Notes: a model not told the origin generated them from the sequence alone. 64,000 bases of DNA from Tubulanus polymorphus (GCF_964204645.1 NC_134033.1:6234231-6298230); one strand, 5' to 3'; counted from the first letter of the stretch, positions 50,321 to 61,210 are shown. Numbers and translations are program-made.

Positions 50321-50614
50321 TCATGGCAGAATTGCGCTGTACTTATCTACAAAGTATACATTGTCAAATACGCAAAAGCAACGGTAATATTGAACGAGCA
50401 ATGGTAAATCGAACATACCATTAGTTCTACGACGGTCAGGAAAAATGTAATCATCAAATCTCGATGTACACCGTTTAACAGAAAACCCTAATGATTGAGC
50501 CATTCGTCGATATCCAGTGACTGGATCTTGATATCTCCATTCACTATACTCTTCCCGATCTGAATCGTACTTTACTCTTCTGAATCGTATGATAGTGTCG
50601 GCGTGAATCTCCAT
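50321..50614 (-). CDS. Hypothetical 97-aa frame
   Basis: Starts MEIHADTIIRFRRVKYDSDR with balanced codon use and aromatic-rich segments (QYYRCFCVFDNVYFVD). Not recognised. Could be a host gene fragment or an unassigned exon; weak support. Confidence 0.25.
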   Translation of the reverse strand: MEIHADTIIRFRRVKYDSDREEYSEWRYQDPVTGYRRMAQSLGFSVKRCTSRFDDYIFPDRRRTNGMFDLPLLVQYYRCFCVFDNVYFVDKYSAILP

Positions 50615-50819
50615 AATTCATTAAACGATTCAGGTTTATATTCGGCAATAGTACTAACAATACAATTAGTTTATCGCTCCACAAAATTTACATTTGCACG
50701 GAGCACAAAAAAACAGGTTCATACATTGTACACGTATCCATGCAGTTTACAGAATTCATACAAACACGGTTTAAATGAGAAGAAATACATGAATACTTAT
50801 CAATCAACAATAGCTTGAA

Positions 50820-51349
50820 AAGTACATATTTAATATGAGTTAGAGAAAATTTGATCCTTGCTGTATAAAGCGAGACAGGTTACAGTGCTGTTTGCCCTTA
50901 GAATTTAATAATTGTAACAGTTTGTTAAGGCACTTGGTCTTATTCTAAAATATGGTTTAATGAACCGGGTGCGAAGATTCTGAAGGAAAGGGCATTCTAG
51001 AACAAGTGGTACTCATCCCCAATGACTCTCAAATTACATAGATTACATATTCGTTCTTCCCTGGGGGTACGGTTATATCTTCCTATTTCGACTGGTAGTT
51101 TATGGTTAGAGCACCGAAATCGGCAAAGAATTATTCTAAGATCCGTTGGCAGTTTGACAAGGTTATTTTCGATACCCCATTGGTTTTAAAAAATTCATAG
51201 TACGTGGCGATGCTTGATTCATTTACTATGCTGTGCCAAGTTTGGGTAAATTGATCAGTTAATCGTGTCCGCACTGTTAAAGAGAAGAGCTCCAGGCCCG
51301 GTGTATTTTGGTTGTACCACAAATCACCAAGTCCGTTAGATTCCAATGT
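50820..51349 (-). mobile_element. LINE fragment, C-terminal region (left of transposon copy 2)
   Basis: The minus frame near 51346-51131 reads NTLESNGLGDLWYNQNTPGL, then TRLTDQFTQTWHSIVN and YYEFFKT, the C-terminal domain that follows the reverse transcriptase in a CR1-like LINE. It continues uninterrupted across transposon copy 2 at 59880, which therefore inserted into this LINE. Confidence 0.7.
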
Positions 51350-51662
51350 GTTCTTGATCGGTTCCTGAACTTCGCTGAAAAAGCTGAATCACTGAAACGC
51401 TGAAACAAAAACGCTTACATTTCAGGGAATTTCCGAGGTACCGACAATACACGTTCTGAAATATTTTCCGGGCCGGTGTCCGCTGCCGAGTCCTGAACCG
51501 TGTTTTAGTGTCTACCTTCGGTTACAGAGACATGCATGGACAGTATGTGTGGAGTATACTTCTAGAGGTCCACTTTTTGGACAAATTAATTCCTTGAAAT
51601 CCGAATTTTTAATGCATACAGGCAGCATAATGATGAAAATCCATTCACAAACCGTGCAAGCC

Positions 51663-51842
51663 AACTTAAACACAGGGACTTGTCACAATTGATAGTGAAT
51701 GAATAAAACCAATATCAATGACCAGGTCCACTATCCCTGTATAATATAAAAAAGTTATTTTATTATACAGTTGCAGGGATACTGGTACCCCCATCATTGG
51801 TCTCATCCATTATCAGTCGTGACAAGTCCCTGTGAACTTAAA
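51663..51842. mobile_element. hAT-like MITE with 8-bp duplication AACTTAAA
   Basis: The element is 51671-51834 (164 bp) with perfect ends CACAGGGACTTGTCAC / GTGACAAGTCCCTGTG and an inner palindrome around 51745. AACTTAAA flanks both sides. Copy 1 of the host transposon has the uninterrupted site near 46765-46775. Confidence 0.85.
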
Positions 51843-52298
51843 CACTATGAGTATGCTCAATATTCCCTGCAAGACGCAAAATATCTTATTTGAACGTTCA
51901 TGTATAAAACATGGAGCAACTTTTCTTTTGTCAACACGTTGATGGGCGACGGACTATGGTATTCTCTGAAGGAGGTAAATTAATTTTGACAGCTAGTTAT
52001 ATAAATGATGCAGCTTTTGGGCAAAAGGGATCTAACTAAATTTCTTTTTAAATCACTGTGGAATGGAATGGATTGACGCCAACGGCATGCAGTAGGCCCC
52101 TACATATGGGTCATACTAATTAGCGTCAACCAATTAATCTAAATCGGGCAAACCATTCAACAACTATGAATAAGTTATTTGCTGTGGTGTGATAATAATT
52201 AGTTTTTTTTTAAAAAAAATGACATACCAACTATTAGAAAAATGTACCGATTCTTATTTTCAGACTACTACTGAATCTATAAAAGGAGGAGTCATAGA

Positions 52299-52515
52299 TG
52301 TGGGCTATGATTGCCACATTAAATGGTCCAGGTTTGAGTAAAATAAGCAAGACCGCCGGATAGGTGAACAACGACCAATATGTTTGGTGTCTAAGTAAAC
52401 TCTGATTTATTTATCTACTCGCTACAGCATAAGTTCATGCGGGGCTTACATAGGCGGGGTTACATGAACTGAGGGGAGTGCGTTACTGGTAACTGACATA
52501 TAACAATTCCCGACA
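52299..52515 (-). repeat. BEL/Pao 3' LTR
   Basis: 217 bp; in element sense TGTCGGGAATTG ... AGCCCACA. It differs from the other LTR at one base (GGATAGG here, GGAGAGG there, plus-strand reading). Confidence 0.93.
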
Positions 52516-52777
52516 TTCTCCCGGGCGACAGAAAATTACTAGATAGATGTAATTAAGAAAAATGTTACTACAACTAAATAATATCGATATTCGAATAAAT
52601 GATGCATGTATATTGTTATAAATTTATGATAGTCAGATAAGGAACTACTGACAACTAAAAATGATGTGTATAATTGAAATTAATTCTAAAACTAAGATTA
52701 TAAAGTCTACTACATTGCGTTGTGTTTGTTGTTTAGGTCCGAGTGACCTAGCGTTGACCTGAGCGGTTATCAATTAA

Positions 52778-55700
52778 TTAACTACTACATGTATCAGACA
52801 GCACGTTAGCCCATCTACTGATGTTATTTCTAGCCTCGGCAGCTGCCTTTCTCGTCGAATGACGTGTGACGGGTGCAGAATTTACGTTTGAGTCCGGTTT
52901 GCACGTGTTCGAGGGATCTGCGGCGCGCACTTCAAGAGGGTAGAGTTTGCTAATTGGTCGATTAGTTCTGCCATTCGAAATTTTGATCTTAGCGGTTCTA
53001 ACTAAGCCGTCGTTCCCCGGAACGAGTTCCTCGACCAGTGCTAGTCTCCATTTCAGACGCGAATTATGATTGTCGTCGTGTACTAACACGACATCACCCT
53101 TTCTGATGGTATTTCCAGTTAATCCGCGACTTTTAAATTGGATGTGTCTTTCGCGTAGGGCTGTTACGTATTCCTCAGCCCAACGTTTCCACAGATGTTG
53201 TTTTAATGAACCGATTCGCACCGAACGTTTTTCAAATTCTGACGGCATATTTCCAAGCGTCGGGTCGGTCAGTTCATCGTAACTTACGAACAGATGCGGT
53301 AAACTCGTGAGAACGCGACCGTGAAGGAAATGTGACGGGGTTAAAGGTTCTGGGTCGTCCACATCAGATGAACAGTACGATATCGGGCGATTATTTACAG
53401 CTTGTTCAGTCTCTGATACGATCGTAATCAATTCCAGCAGGGATATTCGCGCACGCCCCAGAACTTTTTTGATCGCGGTTTTTGTTATTCCAACTAGCCT
53501 TTCGTAAAATCCACCAAACCAGGGGGCTCGACGAGTTATCATGACCCACTCTGATCGGTGTAGGCTGAAGTACTTTCGGGTTTCGATCGATTCGTATATC
53601 TTTTTGATAGCATTGTTACTCGCAATAAAGGTTGATTGGTTGTCCGATATTATTTTCTGTGGTAACGAACGTCTGGCAGCCATTCTCCTCAACGCGTGTA
53701 GGAATGTTGACGTAGTCATGTCCGTTACCACTTCCAGATGGATGGCACGCGTGTTCGCGCAAGTAAACAAGCATATATACGCGAGTGACTCCTCCCCGGA
53801 TTTCGACCGAAGATGTAGTGCACCGGTGAAATCTAAACCACAGACGGTGAAGGGTGGAGCCTCTTTCAAACGCGAAGATTGTAACGGAGCGCAGTTTGGT
53901 AACGAGTACGGTTTACCGGTGATATATTTGCATATGACGCATTTTCTCAACAACTTCCGAGCCACTTGACGAACACGAGTAATCCAATACTTTTGTCGGA
54001 CTACGGTTATAGTAGATTCTGTACCGAGGTGTTTGACCTTATTATGGGAATCCAGTACGATTAATTCACTATATCTACAATGAGGTAACAATATCGGAAA
54101 CTTTGCATCGTATCCGATGGGCGCGTTATGGAGACGGCCTCCAACACGAATGATATCATCTTCTAAAAACAAACGAAGTTTCTTTACAAGTGATGGCCTT
54201 TTCTTAGATTTATGTTCTAAACTAACTTTCACGTCATTGAAGTAACTCGATTGAACACCTTTGTTCCATAGATCTTCGCATTCTGCTATTTCGTTAGCAG
54301 TTATTTCATCCGATTCATGGTTTTCGCGTCTTAACTTTTTAATAAATCGTCGAACTAGCGCGGTTACGCGTAATAGCCTTGTTAACGAAGTGAAATCGTT
54401 CTGATCTATTACGTTACACATTCCGACTTCGTTGTTTTCGCAGATTTTTTCGTCAGGCTGTTTGTCCTCGTCCATTTCGGTTATGAGCAAAACTGCTCGA
54501 TCGATCGTGTCGCAGGTGGGATAATTACCGTTGCTAAGCCAGCTAGGGCCATTCCACCAGAGCGTGCATCGCGTAATTTGTTCGCACGATATTCCTCTGC
54601 TTAACATATCAGCCGGATTGTCACTCGTCGGACAATATTTATAGCGACCGATAGTTGTCACCGATTTAATTTGACGCACGCGATTAGCTACGAAGACGGG
54701 AAGCTTTTTCTCGGAGTTGATCCAGTGTAACACAATCTGGCTATCTGACCAGAGCACGCACTTTGTTATGACTATTTCAGTAATCAGACTGTTTCGAACG
54801 TAATCTGTTAATTTAGCACCAATCAACGCGGCCATTAATTCTAACTGCGGTATCGTATGTTTTTTAACAGGTGCCACACGCGATTTAGACATGACGAGTA
54901 CCGTCTGATCTCCACGTTTTAGATAGACGCAAGCGCCGTATGCCAATTGGCTCGCATCGCAGAAAGTGTGCAATTCGTACTTAGCTTCCGATTTCGCTTC
55001 CGATTTCGAGTAGCGTCGATCAACGCGTATTTCGCTAATTTCACGCAATTCCGTTATCAACGAGATCCACGATTCGACTACGCGCTCGGGTAGGGTTTCG
55101 TCCCACTCATAACCTTCCGTCCACAACTGCTGTACGAACATCTTCGACTTAATATGGACAGGCGAGACGTATCCTAACGGGTCATAAAGGCTCGAGACAG
55201 CCTTAACGATTTCGCGTTTGGTAATCAAGTCAGGATTGGCGAACGCTTGTTTGTTTTTGAATGACAGCGTATCATTCACCGTATCCCATTGGAGTCCGAG
55301 CGCAGAAACAATAGTTTTCTCGTCCGATAAATTATCGGAATCTGCTTTGGCCTTTAGTAACGAAGAGTTAGAAGCATAAGACTGAAGTTTAAATCCGCCG
55401 TTTTTCATTATGCTATTGATATTCGTATAGTATTTCATGAGATCGCTCTCAGATTCACATCCACTAATCGCGTTGTCGACATATATATTTTTAACTAAGT
55501 CACGTGATACATGGTTATTATAATTATTTAGATGAAAACGAACAGTAGCATTCAATATAAAGGGTGAACTCACCACGCCGAACAATATAACCTTGAAGCG
55601 ATAGGTTTTGAGTTCACTTTCTGGATTCTTAGGATCAGTCAACCATAGAAATTTCGTATACTCGCGATCATCATCGTGCAGACCAACTTGAAGAAACGCC

Positions 55701-56776
55701 TTTTCGATATCCGCCGACAATCCGAATTTATGCAACCTGAATCTGATCAGGATTGAACCGAGGTCATTCAGCAGCGTCGGACCGGTCTCCAAACAATCAT
55801 TTAAACTAGGGTTTCCCGCGGTCGATAAAGACGCGTTATAGACGATACGGATAGGGGTTGTTGACGATTCCTTCTTGACCGCGCGATGCGGTAAATAATG
55901 ACCTATGTTTCGGTCATCATCTGTGACTTCTTCGATGAAGTCTCGCGATAATTGATCCATGATAATGTTGTGGTAAACATTTCGAATTTGCGGCGATAGC
56001 CGACGAATCATCGATTGTGTTATGTTTCGAGTAACATAGTAATTTGTCGGAAGGGGGGCGTGTCCACTCTTCCACGGCAACTTCGCAGTATACCGTCCCG
56101 TGTCGGATGTCGTCAGGCTTGATTGACAGTAGTCGAGTAGATTGAATTCTTTTGAAGCCGCATCTGTTGCATCAGTTACGCCTATGGATTCGAGATCCCA
56201 GAATTTTTGGAGGTTGACTTCCTCCGAACGATGTGACGTAACATCCACGTTGTAAACTCGTGCAGTATTTATTGGATCGCAATCACTAAACGGTCCAGAG
56301 AGAAGATACCCTAATTTCGAAGATACTGCCGTGGGTCCATTTCCGCGGATTGTGTGGTTACCGACCACTGACCAATAGAAATCGGCACCGATTAAAATGT
56401 CGATTTCGAAGTGTGATTCGGTAGAAAACGGATGCGCTAATTTCAAACCTGTCAGATACGGTAAATCTTTGATAGATCTGCCGGTTTGGTTTCGCATTGT
56501 CGACGCAATTTGTGGAACAATTAACGCCGTTATCGGTATGTCGGTTTCATCAGAACATAGTGTAAAGTTCGCAACAATCAGTGACCGCGCACTTGATTGT
56601 TTCGCGCCAAATGTGTTGATCGATATAGTTTCGGTTTCTTCACTGTTTATATATAATCTTTCGGCTGTTCTTTGAGTAATAAAACTCCGCTGAGCGCCCT
56701 CGTCGAACAAGATGTTTACGTTAGTCGTTACGCCTTCGCGACTTTTTGCGTTCGCGATAGCTGTTTTTAATAACAC
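52778..56776 (-). CDS. BEL/Pao pol: protease, reverse transcriptase, RNase H, integrase
   Basis: 1332 codons. Order: aspartic protease-like VNILFDEGAQRSFIT (DEG in place of DSG), reverse transcriptase with LSADIEKAFLQV and NIYVDNAISG (YVDN where YxDD is canonical), RNase H (HTFCDASQLAYGA, LWSDSQIVLHW, NPADMLSRG), integrase zinc finger (H..H ... CVICK), catalytic GLDFTGAL, ISDNQSTF and GGFYERLVG, and a C-terminal DUF5641-type domain. The first codon at 56776 is GTG; the frame is continuous with gag upstream, separated only by a TGA. Probably part of one polyprotein. Confidence 0.92.
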   Translation of the reverse strand: MLLKTAIANAKSREGVTTNVNILFDEGAQRSFITQRTAERLYINSEETETISINTFGAKQSSARSLIVANFTLCSDETDIPITALIVPQIASTMRNQTGRSIKDLPYLTGLKLAHPFSTESHFEIDILIGADFYWSVVGNHTIRGNGPTAVSSKLGYLLSGPFSDCDPINTARVYNVDVTSHRSEEVNLQKFWDLESIGVTDATDAASKEFNLLDYCQSSLTTSDTGRYTAKLPWKSGHAPLPTNYYVTRNITQSMIRRLSPQIRNVYHNIIMDQLSRDFIEEVTDDDRNIGHYLPHRAVKKESSTTPIRIVYNASLSTAGNPSLNDCLETGPTLLNDLGSILIRFRLHKFGLSADIEKAFLQVGLHDDDREYTKFLWLTDPKNPESELKTYRFKVILFGVVSSPFILNATVRFHLNNYNNHVSRDLVKNIYVDNAISGCESESDLMKYYTNINSIMKNGGFKLQSYASNSSLLKAKADSDNLSDEKTIVSALGLQWDTVNDTLSFKNKQAFANPDLITKREIVKAVSSLYDPLGYVSPVHIKSKMFVQQLWTEGYEWDETLPERVVESWISLITELREISEIRVDRRYSKSEAKSEAKYELHTFCDASQLAYGACVYLKRGDQTVLVMSKSRVAPVKKHTIPQLELMAALIGAKLTDYVRNSLITEIVITKCVLWSDSQIVLHWINSEKKLPVFVANRVRQIKSVTTIGRYKYCPTSDNPADMLSRGISCEQITRCTLWWNGPSWLSNGNYPTCDTIDRAVLLITEMDEDKQPDEKICENNEVGMCNVIDQNDFTSLTRLLRVTALVRRFIKKLRRENHESDEITANEIAECEDLWNKGVQSSYFNDVKVSLEHKSKKRPSLVKKLRLFLEDDIIRVGGRLHNAPIGYDAKFPILLPHCRYSELIVLDSHNKVKHLGTESTITVVRQKYWITRVRQVARKLLRKCVICKYITGKPYSLPNCAPLQSSRLKEAPPFTVCGLDFTGALHLRSKSGEESLAYICLFTCANTRAIHLEVVTDMTTSTFLHALRRMAARRSLPQKIISDNQSTFIASNNAIKKIYESIETRKYFSLHRSEWVMITRRAPWFGGFYERLVGITKTAIKKVLGRARISLLELITIVSETEQAVNNRPISYCSSDVDDPEPLTPSHFLHGRVLTSLPHLFVSYDELTDPTLGNMPSEFEKRSVRIGSLKQHLWKRWAEEYVTALRERHIQFKSRGLTGNTIRKGDVVLVHDDNHNSRLKWRLALVEELVPGNDGLVRTAKIKISNGRTNRPISKLYPLEVRAADPSNTCKPDSNVNSAPVTRHSTRKAAAEARNNISRWANVLSDTCSS

Positions 56777-56806
56777 TGTTCCATCGGCGGCGCCCAGATA
56801 CTGATG

Positions 56807-58060
56807 TCAATCCCTGTCAGCTTTCTCATCGGTTGATTTTGCGGCCACAGGTGTGGTTGATTTTGCATCTAAATGAACTGATGTGTGATGCTTTTTGCCA
56901 CAGTTTGTAACTCTGCATCTGTTTTTCGATAAGCATTTCGTCGATTTGTGACCGCTCGAGAGACAATTAAAGCATAAATTATCCCTAGCAACAATTTCTC
57001 TGCGTTTTTCAGCATCTGGAAACGTTTTACAGTCCACCGCAACGTGATTGATCTTTTTGCAGAACGCACATTTTCGATCGTTTTCCCGTGAAAAATTATG
57101 TCTGTTTTTCGCCGTAACTGCGAACGCTCCCACGGTCGGCGAATTGGCGGGAAAATCATCCTCTATCGTAAGGCTTTCGATACTAGCCTCGAAGGCCTCA
57201 ATTTCTTTAAGGAGTGACTTTCTTAGATCAGTCAGGCTCCAAGCATTGTTACCGTGGTCTCTGGTAATCTGTTGTTTAGTTCCGCTCGGTAGTTTTTCCA
57301 TTATGATGGGTACTAACAGATCTCCGTACGATTCTTCGGATTTTCCGAGTGAATTTAATCCACGAATATAAGATTCCAGAGAGTCATAGAAATTCCGTAG
57401 TGAGTTGTCGCGATCACTCGGTGGTGAAAGCTCCCACAACGCTTTCATGTATGCGGCCACAATTTTGTGTGGTGTCCCGTACCGGTTTAACAAAAGTTCC
57501 AAAGCTTGATTATAATTTTCGTTTGTTAAACTCAGGTTTTCGATCGTTTTTGCAGCGTCGCCCTTTAGCTGTGCGGACAGATATTGGAACTTTTGGATAT
57601 TCGTTAAGTTCTCATCACTATCAACTGCCGAGAAAAACCCATCGAAGAACGTTTGCCATTTCAGAATATCGCCATCGAATGTTGGCAAAGATAACTTCGG
57701 CAACTGGATCGGTCTTTTCGCAGTTTTTTGATGCTCGGATTTCATGCGCGTTGTCGGTTCGATTTGATTCTTTTTCCGTTCGAGGTATCCGATGAAGGTT
57801 GATAGTTCGATGTTTATTTCGTTCATATAATCATCGGTTTCACATACGAGGTCTTCGAGTTTCCCTAACTCTGCGTTCGCAATCAGTTCCGAATCATATC
57901 CTGCGATAACTTCCAATTTTGTACGTATTCTAGTTATGACGCCAGACAATTTGTCTAGGCTTTCGTCACTTTCCGAATGAAGTAAATCCCTCGCCTGATC
58001 AAAAAGTTTCGTCATCTGTCGAATTTGCGCATTTCGCATTATCTCTTCTTTCGACGGCAT
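56807..58060 (-). CDS. BEL/Pao gag
   Basis: 417 residues. A coiled-coil N terminus, a DUF1759-type capsid domain (LPTFDGDILKWQTFFDGFFS ... LKGDAAKTIENL), and two zinc knuckles (CAFCKKINHVAVDC and CFNCLSSGHKSTKC) followed by CRVTNCGKKHHTSVH. The ATG at 58060 is 53 bp after the 5' LTR. The frame ends with a single TGA at 56809-56807 and then stays open into pol in the same frame. Confidence 0.92.
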   Translation of the reverse strand: MPSKEEIMRNAQIRQMTKLFDQARDLLHSESDESLDKLSGVITRIRTKLEVIAGYDSELIANAELGKLEDLVCETDDYMNEINIELSTFIGYLERKKNQIEPTTRMKSEHQKTAKRPIQLPKLSLPTFDGDILKWQTFFDGFFSAVDSDENLTNIQKFQYLSAQLKGDAAKTIENLSLTNENYNQALELLLNRYGTPHKIVAAYMKALWELSPPSDRDNSLRNFYDSLESYIRGLNSLGKSEESYGDLLVPIIMEKLPSGTKQQITRDHGNNAWSLTDLRKSLLKEIEAFEASIESLTIEDDFPANSPTVGAFAVTAKNRHNFSRENDRKCAFCKKINHVAVDCKTFPDAEKRREIVARDNLCFNCLSSGHKSTKCLSKNRCRVTNCGKKHHTSVHLDAKSTTPVAAKSTDEKADRD

Positions 58061-58113
58061 CTTGGCTGAGTTTCTGAATTTACTGCTTGTATATCCTGGT
58101 CACGGCACCAAAA

Positions 58114-58330
58114 TGTGGGCTATGATTGCCACATTAAATGGTCCAGGTTTGAGTAAAATAAGCAAGACCGCCGGAGAGGTGAACAACGACCAATATGTTT
58201 GGTGTCTAAGTAAACTCTGATTTATTTATCTACTCGCTACAGCATAAGTTCATGCGGGGCTTACATAGGCGGGGTTACATGAACTGAGGGGAGTGCGTTA
58301 CTGGTAACTGACATATAACAATTCCCGACA
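58114..58330 (-). repeat. BEL/Pao 5' LTR
   Basis: 217 bp, TG...CA ends, followed in element sense by the primer-binding site. Almost identical to 52299-52515. Confidence 0.93.
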
Positions 58331-59879
58331 ATAGACAAAGTTGATTTGCTTAGCTGGAGACACTTCTTGTCAAGTACATCATCTCAAGTACTGGGTGTTT
58401 TGTAAGTTTAATTTCAGTATTTATTTACTAAGTGCTGTTCCCTCGGACGTCAGTGCTTCAAACTAGGCCCACCCCATAGGCTATATAGTCCAGGGTGTAT
58501 TAGCCACTATTCTTTTATTTCCTACTTAAATGCACCTTCTTCTATTTTTAGACTCAGACTTAGAATGCGCAAATTTTTTGAGATACTGAGAAATCAGCTG
58601 GCACCAGTAAACTTCAACTGCGAAATTTTCAGCAGGATAGCTGAACGACACAATGTTTAAAAATAAAATGGCTATTCGAATGCTATTTCAATAATAACTT
58701 GATTCAACCAGAGAGAAATAAGTCAATTGCGGATGTACAGTACACCCACTTTTCTTCCCTGTTTCCTGGTACCAAATTTTTAGTCTTAAGCTAAGCGATA
58801 TTCTAAGGTATGCTAGTGGATTTCATTAGAATATGAAGCAATGGAACCAGAATTCTAGCCCGAGTTAAGCGAACTTTTGATTCTGATATAATGTAAGAAC
58901 TGATTTCCTTTGTGTACTCTTGCAAAATGTGTTATGTATTATTTCAAGCTGTTAAATAATATAGTTAGACAAACGTCCAATTATTGAATCTTTCTTAGTT
59001 GACTCGTTTAATTTTGTGAGTTTAGAGTTCCAGTCAATCCACAATGTGCAGTGCCTAGCCTTCATCTACACTAAAGCCATGCCTGTGTATGGGAAAATGT
59101 CATTCGACTCCTATAAGCCAGACAAATCAAAGCATGCAATACATTGCAGATAGTAGTCTCTGGCAAGTTGAAAGAGAAAGTAAACCAGGTTTTACCCCGT
59201 ACCCTACCCGGGAACAAAGACACTTAAAAACTCCTTCCTCCTTGTAGAAGTATGGCACCCAATCGTAGCAATGCTAAGTACAGTATACTATGACGGTTGA
59301 ACCTTTATTAACGAATTTCAATGACACCGAAAATAGAATCAAGATACTCATAAGTTCCATGCTAGCACTTTATTTGGGTTATCGGGTTCAGCCTAACTGT
59401 ACTTTCATTCAGCTACAACTTGTATGAGACTTGGCAATGATAAGTTGCAAGAAATCACCAAACATAAGAAAAAATATTTTGAATTAATATTACTGTAATT
59501 AAGAATTTATTCAAATGAAGTGATAACTTCATTGTTAGATCGTACCGATATATGCACATAAAACTATGGCAAAAAACACATCTAACAATCCACGCAATCC
59601 GCAATCGATCAAGTCGAACATGACGACGACCTTAAGGCATGTCTCTGTAACTGAAGGTAGAGCATAAAACACGGTTCAGTACTCGTCAGCGGACACCGGC
59701 CCGGAAAACATTTCAAAACGTGTATTGTCGGTACCTAGCACGATTTCAGCGTTTTTCGGGAATTCCCTGAAATTTCGGCGTTTTTCGGAAATTCCCTGAA
59801 ATTTCAGCGTTTTTATTTCAGCGTTTCAGCTTTTCAGTGTTTCAGCTTTTTCAGCGAAGGTTAGGAACCGGTTCTTGAT

Positions 59880-60010
59880 ACATTTTAACCATCTACTCGT
59901 ATTATCATTATTAAATAAGGACTGTTGGTACAAAACCTTGTACATAAAAGAAGAAAGCTTATTATGCTTATTCAACAATTTCCTCCAAAATTTGCTCCAG
60001 AAAAAGAATG
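59880..60010 (-). mobile_element. LINE fragment continuing from 51349
   Basis: In minus sense this sequence leads directly into the LINE text at 51349 (KCIKNTLESNG) across the GTTCTTGAT duplication of transposon copy 2. It is the 5' side of the same LINE remnant. Confidence 0.55.
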
Positions 60011-60259
60011 TTAGAAAGTGAGGATGAACTTATTACCCCCAGAAACCACTCTCACCTGAAGTGAAGGTACTAAATCTATCGCTCGATCATTTGCCTGTAG
60101 CCCATACAAGAAAAATATTTGAGATGAATTTAAGTTGATCTCATTTTTGATATATATGTCAATACATATATCAACTAATTATATTCTATTTTTAAAATTT
60201 TCTTCAGTTTATTTCGTGTAAAGGAGAACGTAGTATATCATACTTGTTTGAAATCGTGT

Positions 60260-61210
60260 TTATCTCACGGAACTTCTACAGCGGAGTTTCATACAGAAAT
60301 ATTCACGAATTTCTCGTCCCAGTAAAAGATATATGTAAAAATTCACGACATAATTACACATTTGAAACTGTGCAAAAATGTCGTAGAGAATATTTCTCTG
60401 TTCCGATGAGATTGGCAACAATGAAGTTATAGTGTTTGGAAGTGTAAAAGTAGCAAATGCGAGTGAAACTGTTACAAGCATTATTGTTATACGTTTTGAT
60501 TTTGTAGTTTTCTGATCATACGAAACCATTTTTGAACCTCTGAACAATTCAAATATTATAACAGAATTTGATGTTAGAATCACAGATAAAGGCAGAACGA
60601 AAACATGGATGACAAAAACTGCAAAATATGTTATTTGGTCAACTAATTCATAGAAACATCCAACAAACTGGTCAGTAAAACGTATCGACAAAGCAGGTGT
60701 GAGATACAGAACCAGTGCATTCACTGAAGTAATAATCAATGTAGCAAATCTAGCGAATCTCGGTGAACATATCAAACGAGAGGTGAACGGGAAGAGCACA
60801 ATGGCTGCACGTTCTAGAGATATAGCTACTATCAACCATGAACTATTGCTGACCGCAAGTGCCATCAAAAACTCATAAATTTTACAACTAATCAGTGAAT
60901 TCATGATGGATATAGCACCAGTATTTAGATGAAAAAAAACGAACTGTAAAACAGGCATCAGCGTAAAGTTGATACAGAACATAAAGTCACTGAGAGACAA
61001 AACAATTAGATAGTTAGCGTAAGATAAACTGCGGAATCTTCGACTTATCATAATGAGGAAAGTAGCCGAATTTCCAAACGCTCCAAACAGGAATACGACA
61101 GGCAGAAAGATCAGTGACACTGTGCGGTAGATTCCAGACCTGTTCACCACCGACATGAGGATGATGTTACTGCAATACGTACCACCGATCTGCATCTGAG
61201 TAGAATTCAT
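60260..61210 (-). CDS. Rhodopsin-like peptide GPCR 3, paralogue of receptor 2
   Basis: 316 residues from ATG 61210 (MNSTQMQIGGTYCSN), the start shared with receptor 2; the frame stays open to 61264. Seven spans: TM1 TVSLIFLPVVFLFGAFGNSA, TM2 LSLSDFMFCINF, TM3 ends AISLERAAIVLFP, TM6 MLVTVSLAFATFTLP, TM7 YVVNFYIYLLLGREIREYF. It ends RCRSSVR and a natural stop, showing what the C terminus of receptor 2 looked like before transposon insertion. Loop Cys are conserved. Ligand unknown; lophotrochozoan peptide-receptor type. Confidence 0.85.
   Translation of the reverse strand: MNSTQMQIGGTYCSNIILMSVVNRSGIYRTVSLIFLPVVFLFGAFGNSATFLIMISRRFRSLSYANYLIVLSLSDFMFCINFTLMPVLQFVFFHLNTGAISIMNSLISCKIYEFLMALAVSNSSWLIVAISLERAAIVLFPFTSRLICSPRFARFATLIITSVNALVLYLTPALSIRFTDQFVGCFYELVDQITYFAVFVIHVFVLPLSVILTSNSVIIFELFRGSKMVSYDQKTTKSKRITIMLVTVSLAFATFTLPNTITSLLPISSEQRNILYDIFAQFQMCNYVVNFYIYLLLGREIREYFCMKLRCRSSVR

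Larger units (their letters stand above)
52294..58335 (-). mobile_element. BEL/Pao LTR retrotransposon, nearly intact
   Basis: LTRs of 217 bp (52299-52515 and 58114-58330) differ at one visible base, and ATAGA flanks both sides (52294-52298, 58331-58335), a 5-bp duplication usual for BEL/Pao. In element sense (minus) a primer-binding site TGGTGCCGTGACCAGGA follows the 5' LTR by two bases, then gag and pol, and a purine run CGGGAGAA precedes the 3' LTR. The uninterrupted site is seen in the inverted duplicate at about 45690. One of the youngest insertions in the window. Confidence 0.95.
51350..59879. mobile_element. Mutator-like DNA transposon copy 2 (right copy, inverted), with nested insertions
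   Basis: The element proper is 51359-59870, starting CGGTTCCTGAACTTCGCTGA and ending AGCGAAGGTTAGGAACCG. The 9-bp duplication GTTCTTGAT lies at 51350-51358 and 59871-59879. Removing the BEL/Pao element and the hAT-like MITE leaves about 2.3 kb, which matches the complement of 44160-46900 in copy 1. It lacks the about 2.3-kb interior seen at 41885-44150. No transposase is visible, so it is non-autonomous. Confidence 0.87.

Noticed and set aside
56397-56675. Plus-strand 92-aa frame within BEL pol
   Set aside because: Antisense shadow of the pol gene without motifs.
44155-59560. Large segmental inverted duplication of host DNA
   Set aside because: Homology stops at CGGTTCCTGAAC termini, and each copy has its own 9-bp target duplication, so the two are separate transposon insertions.
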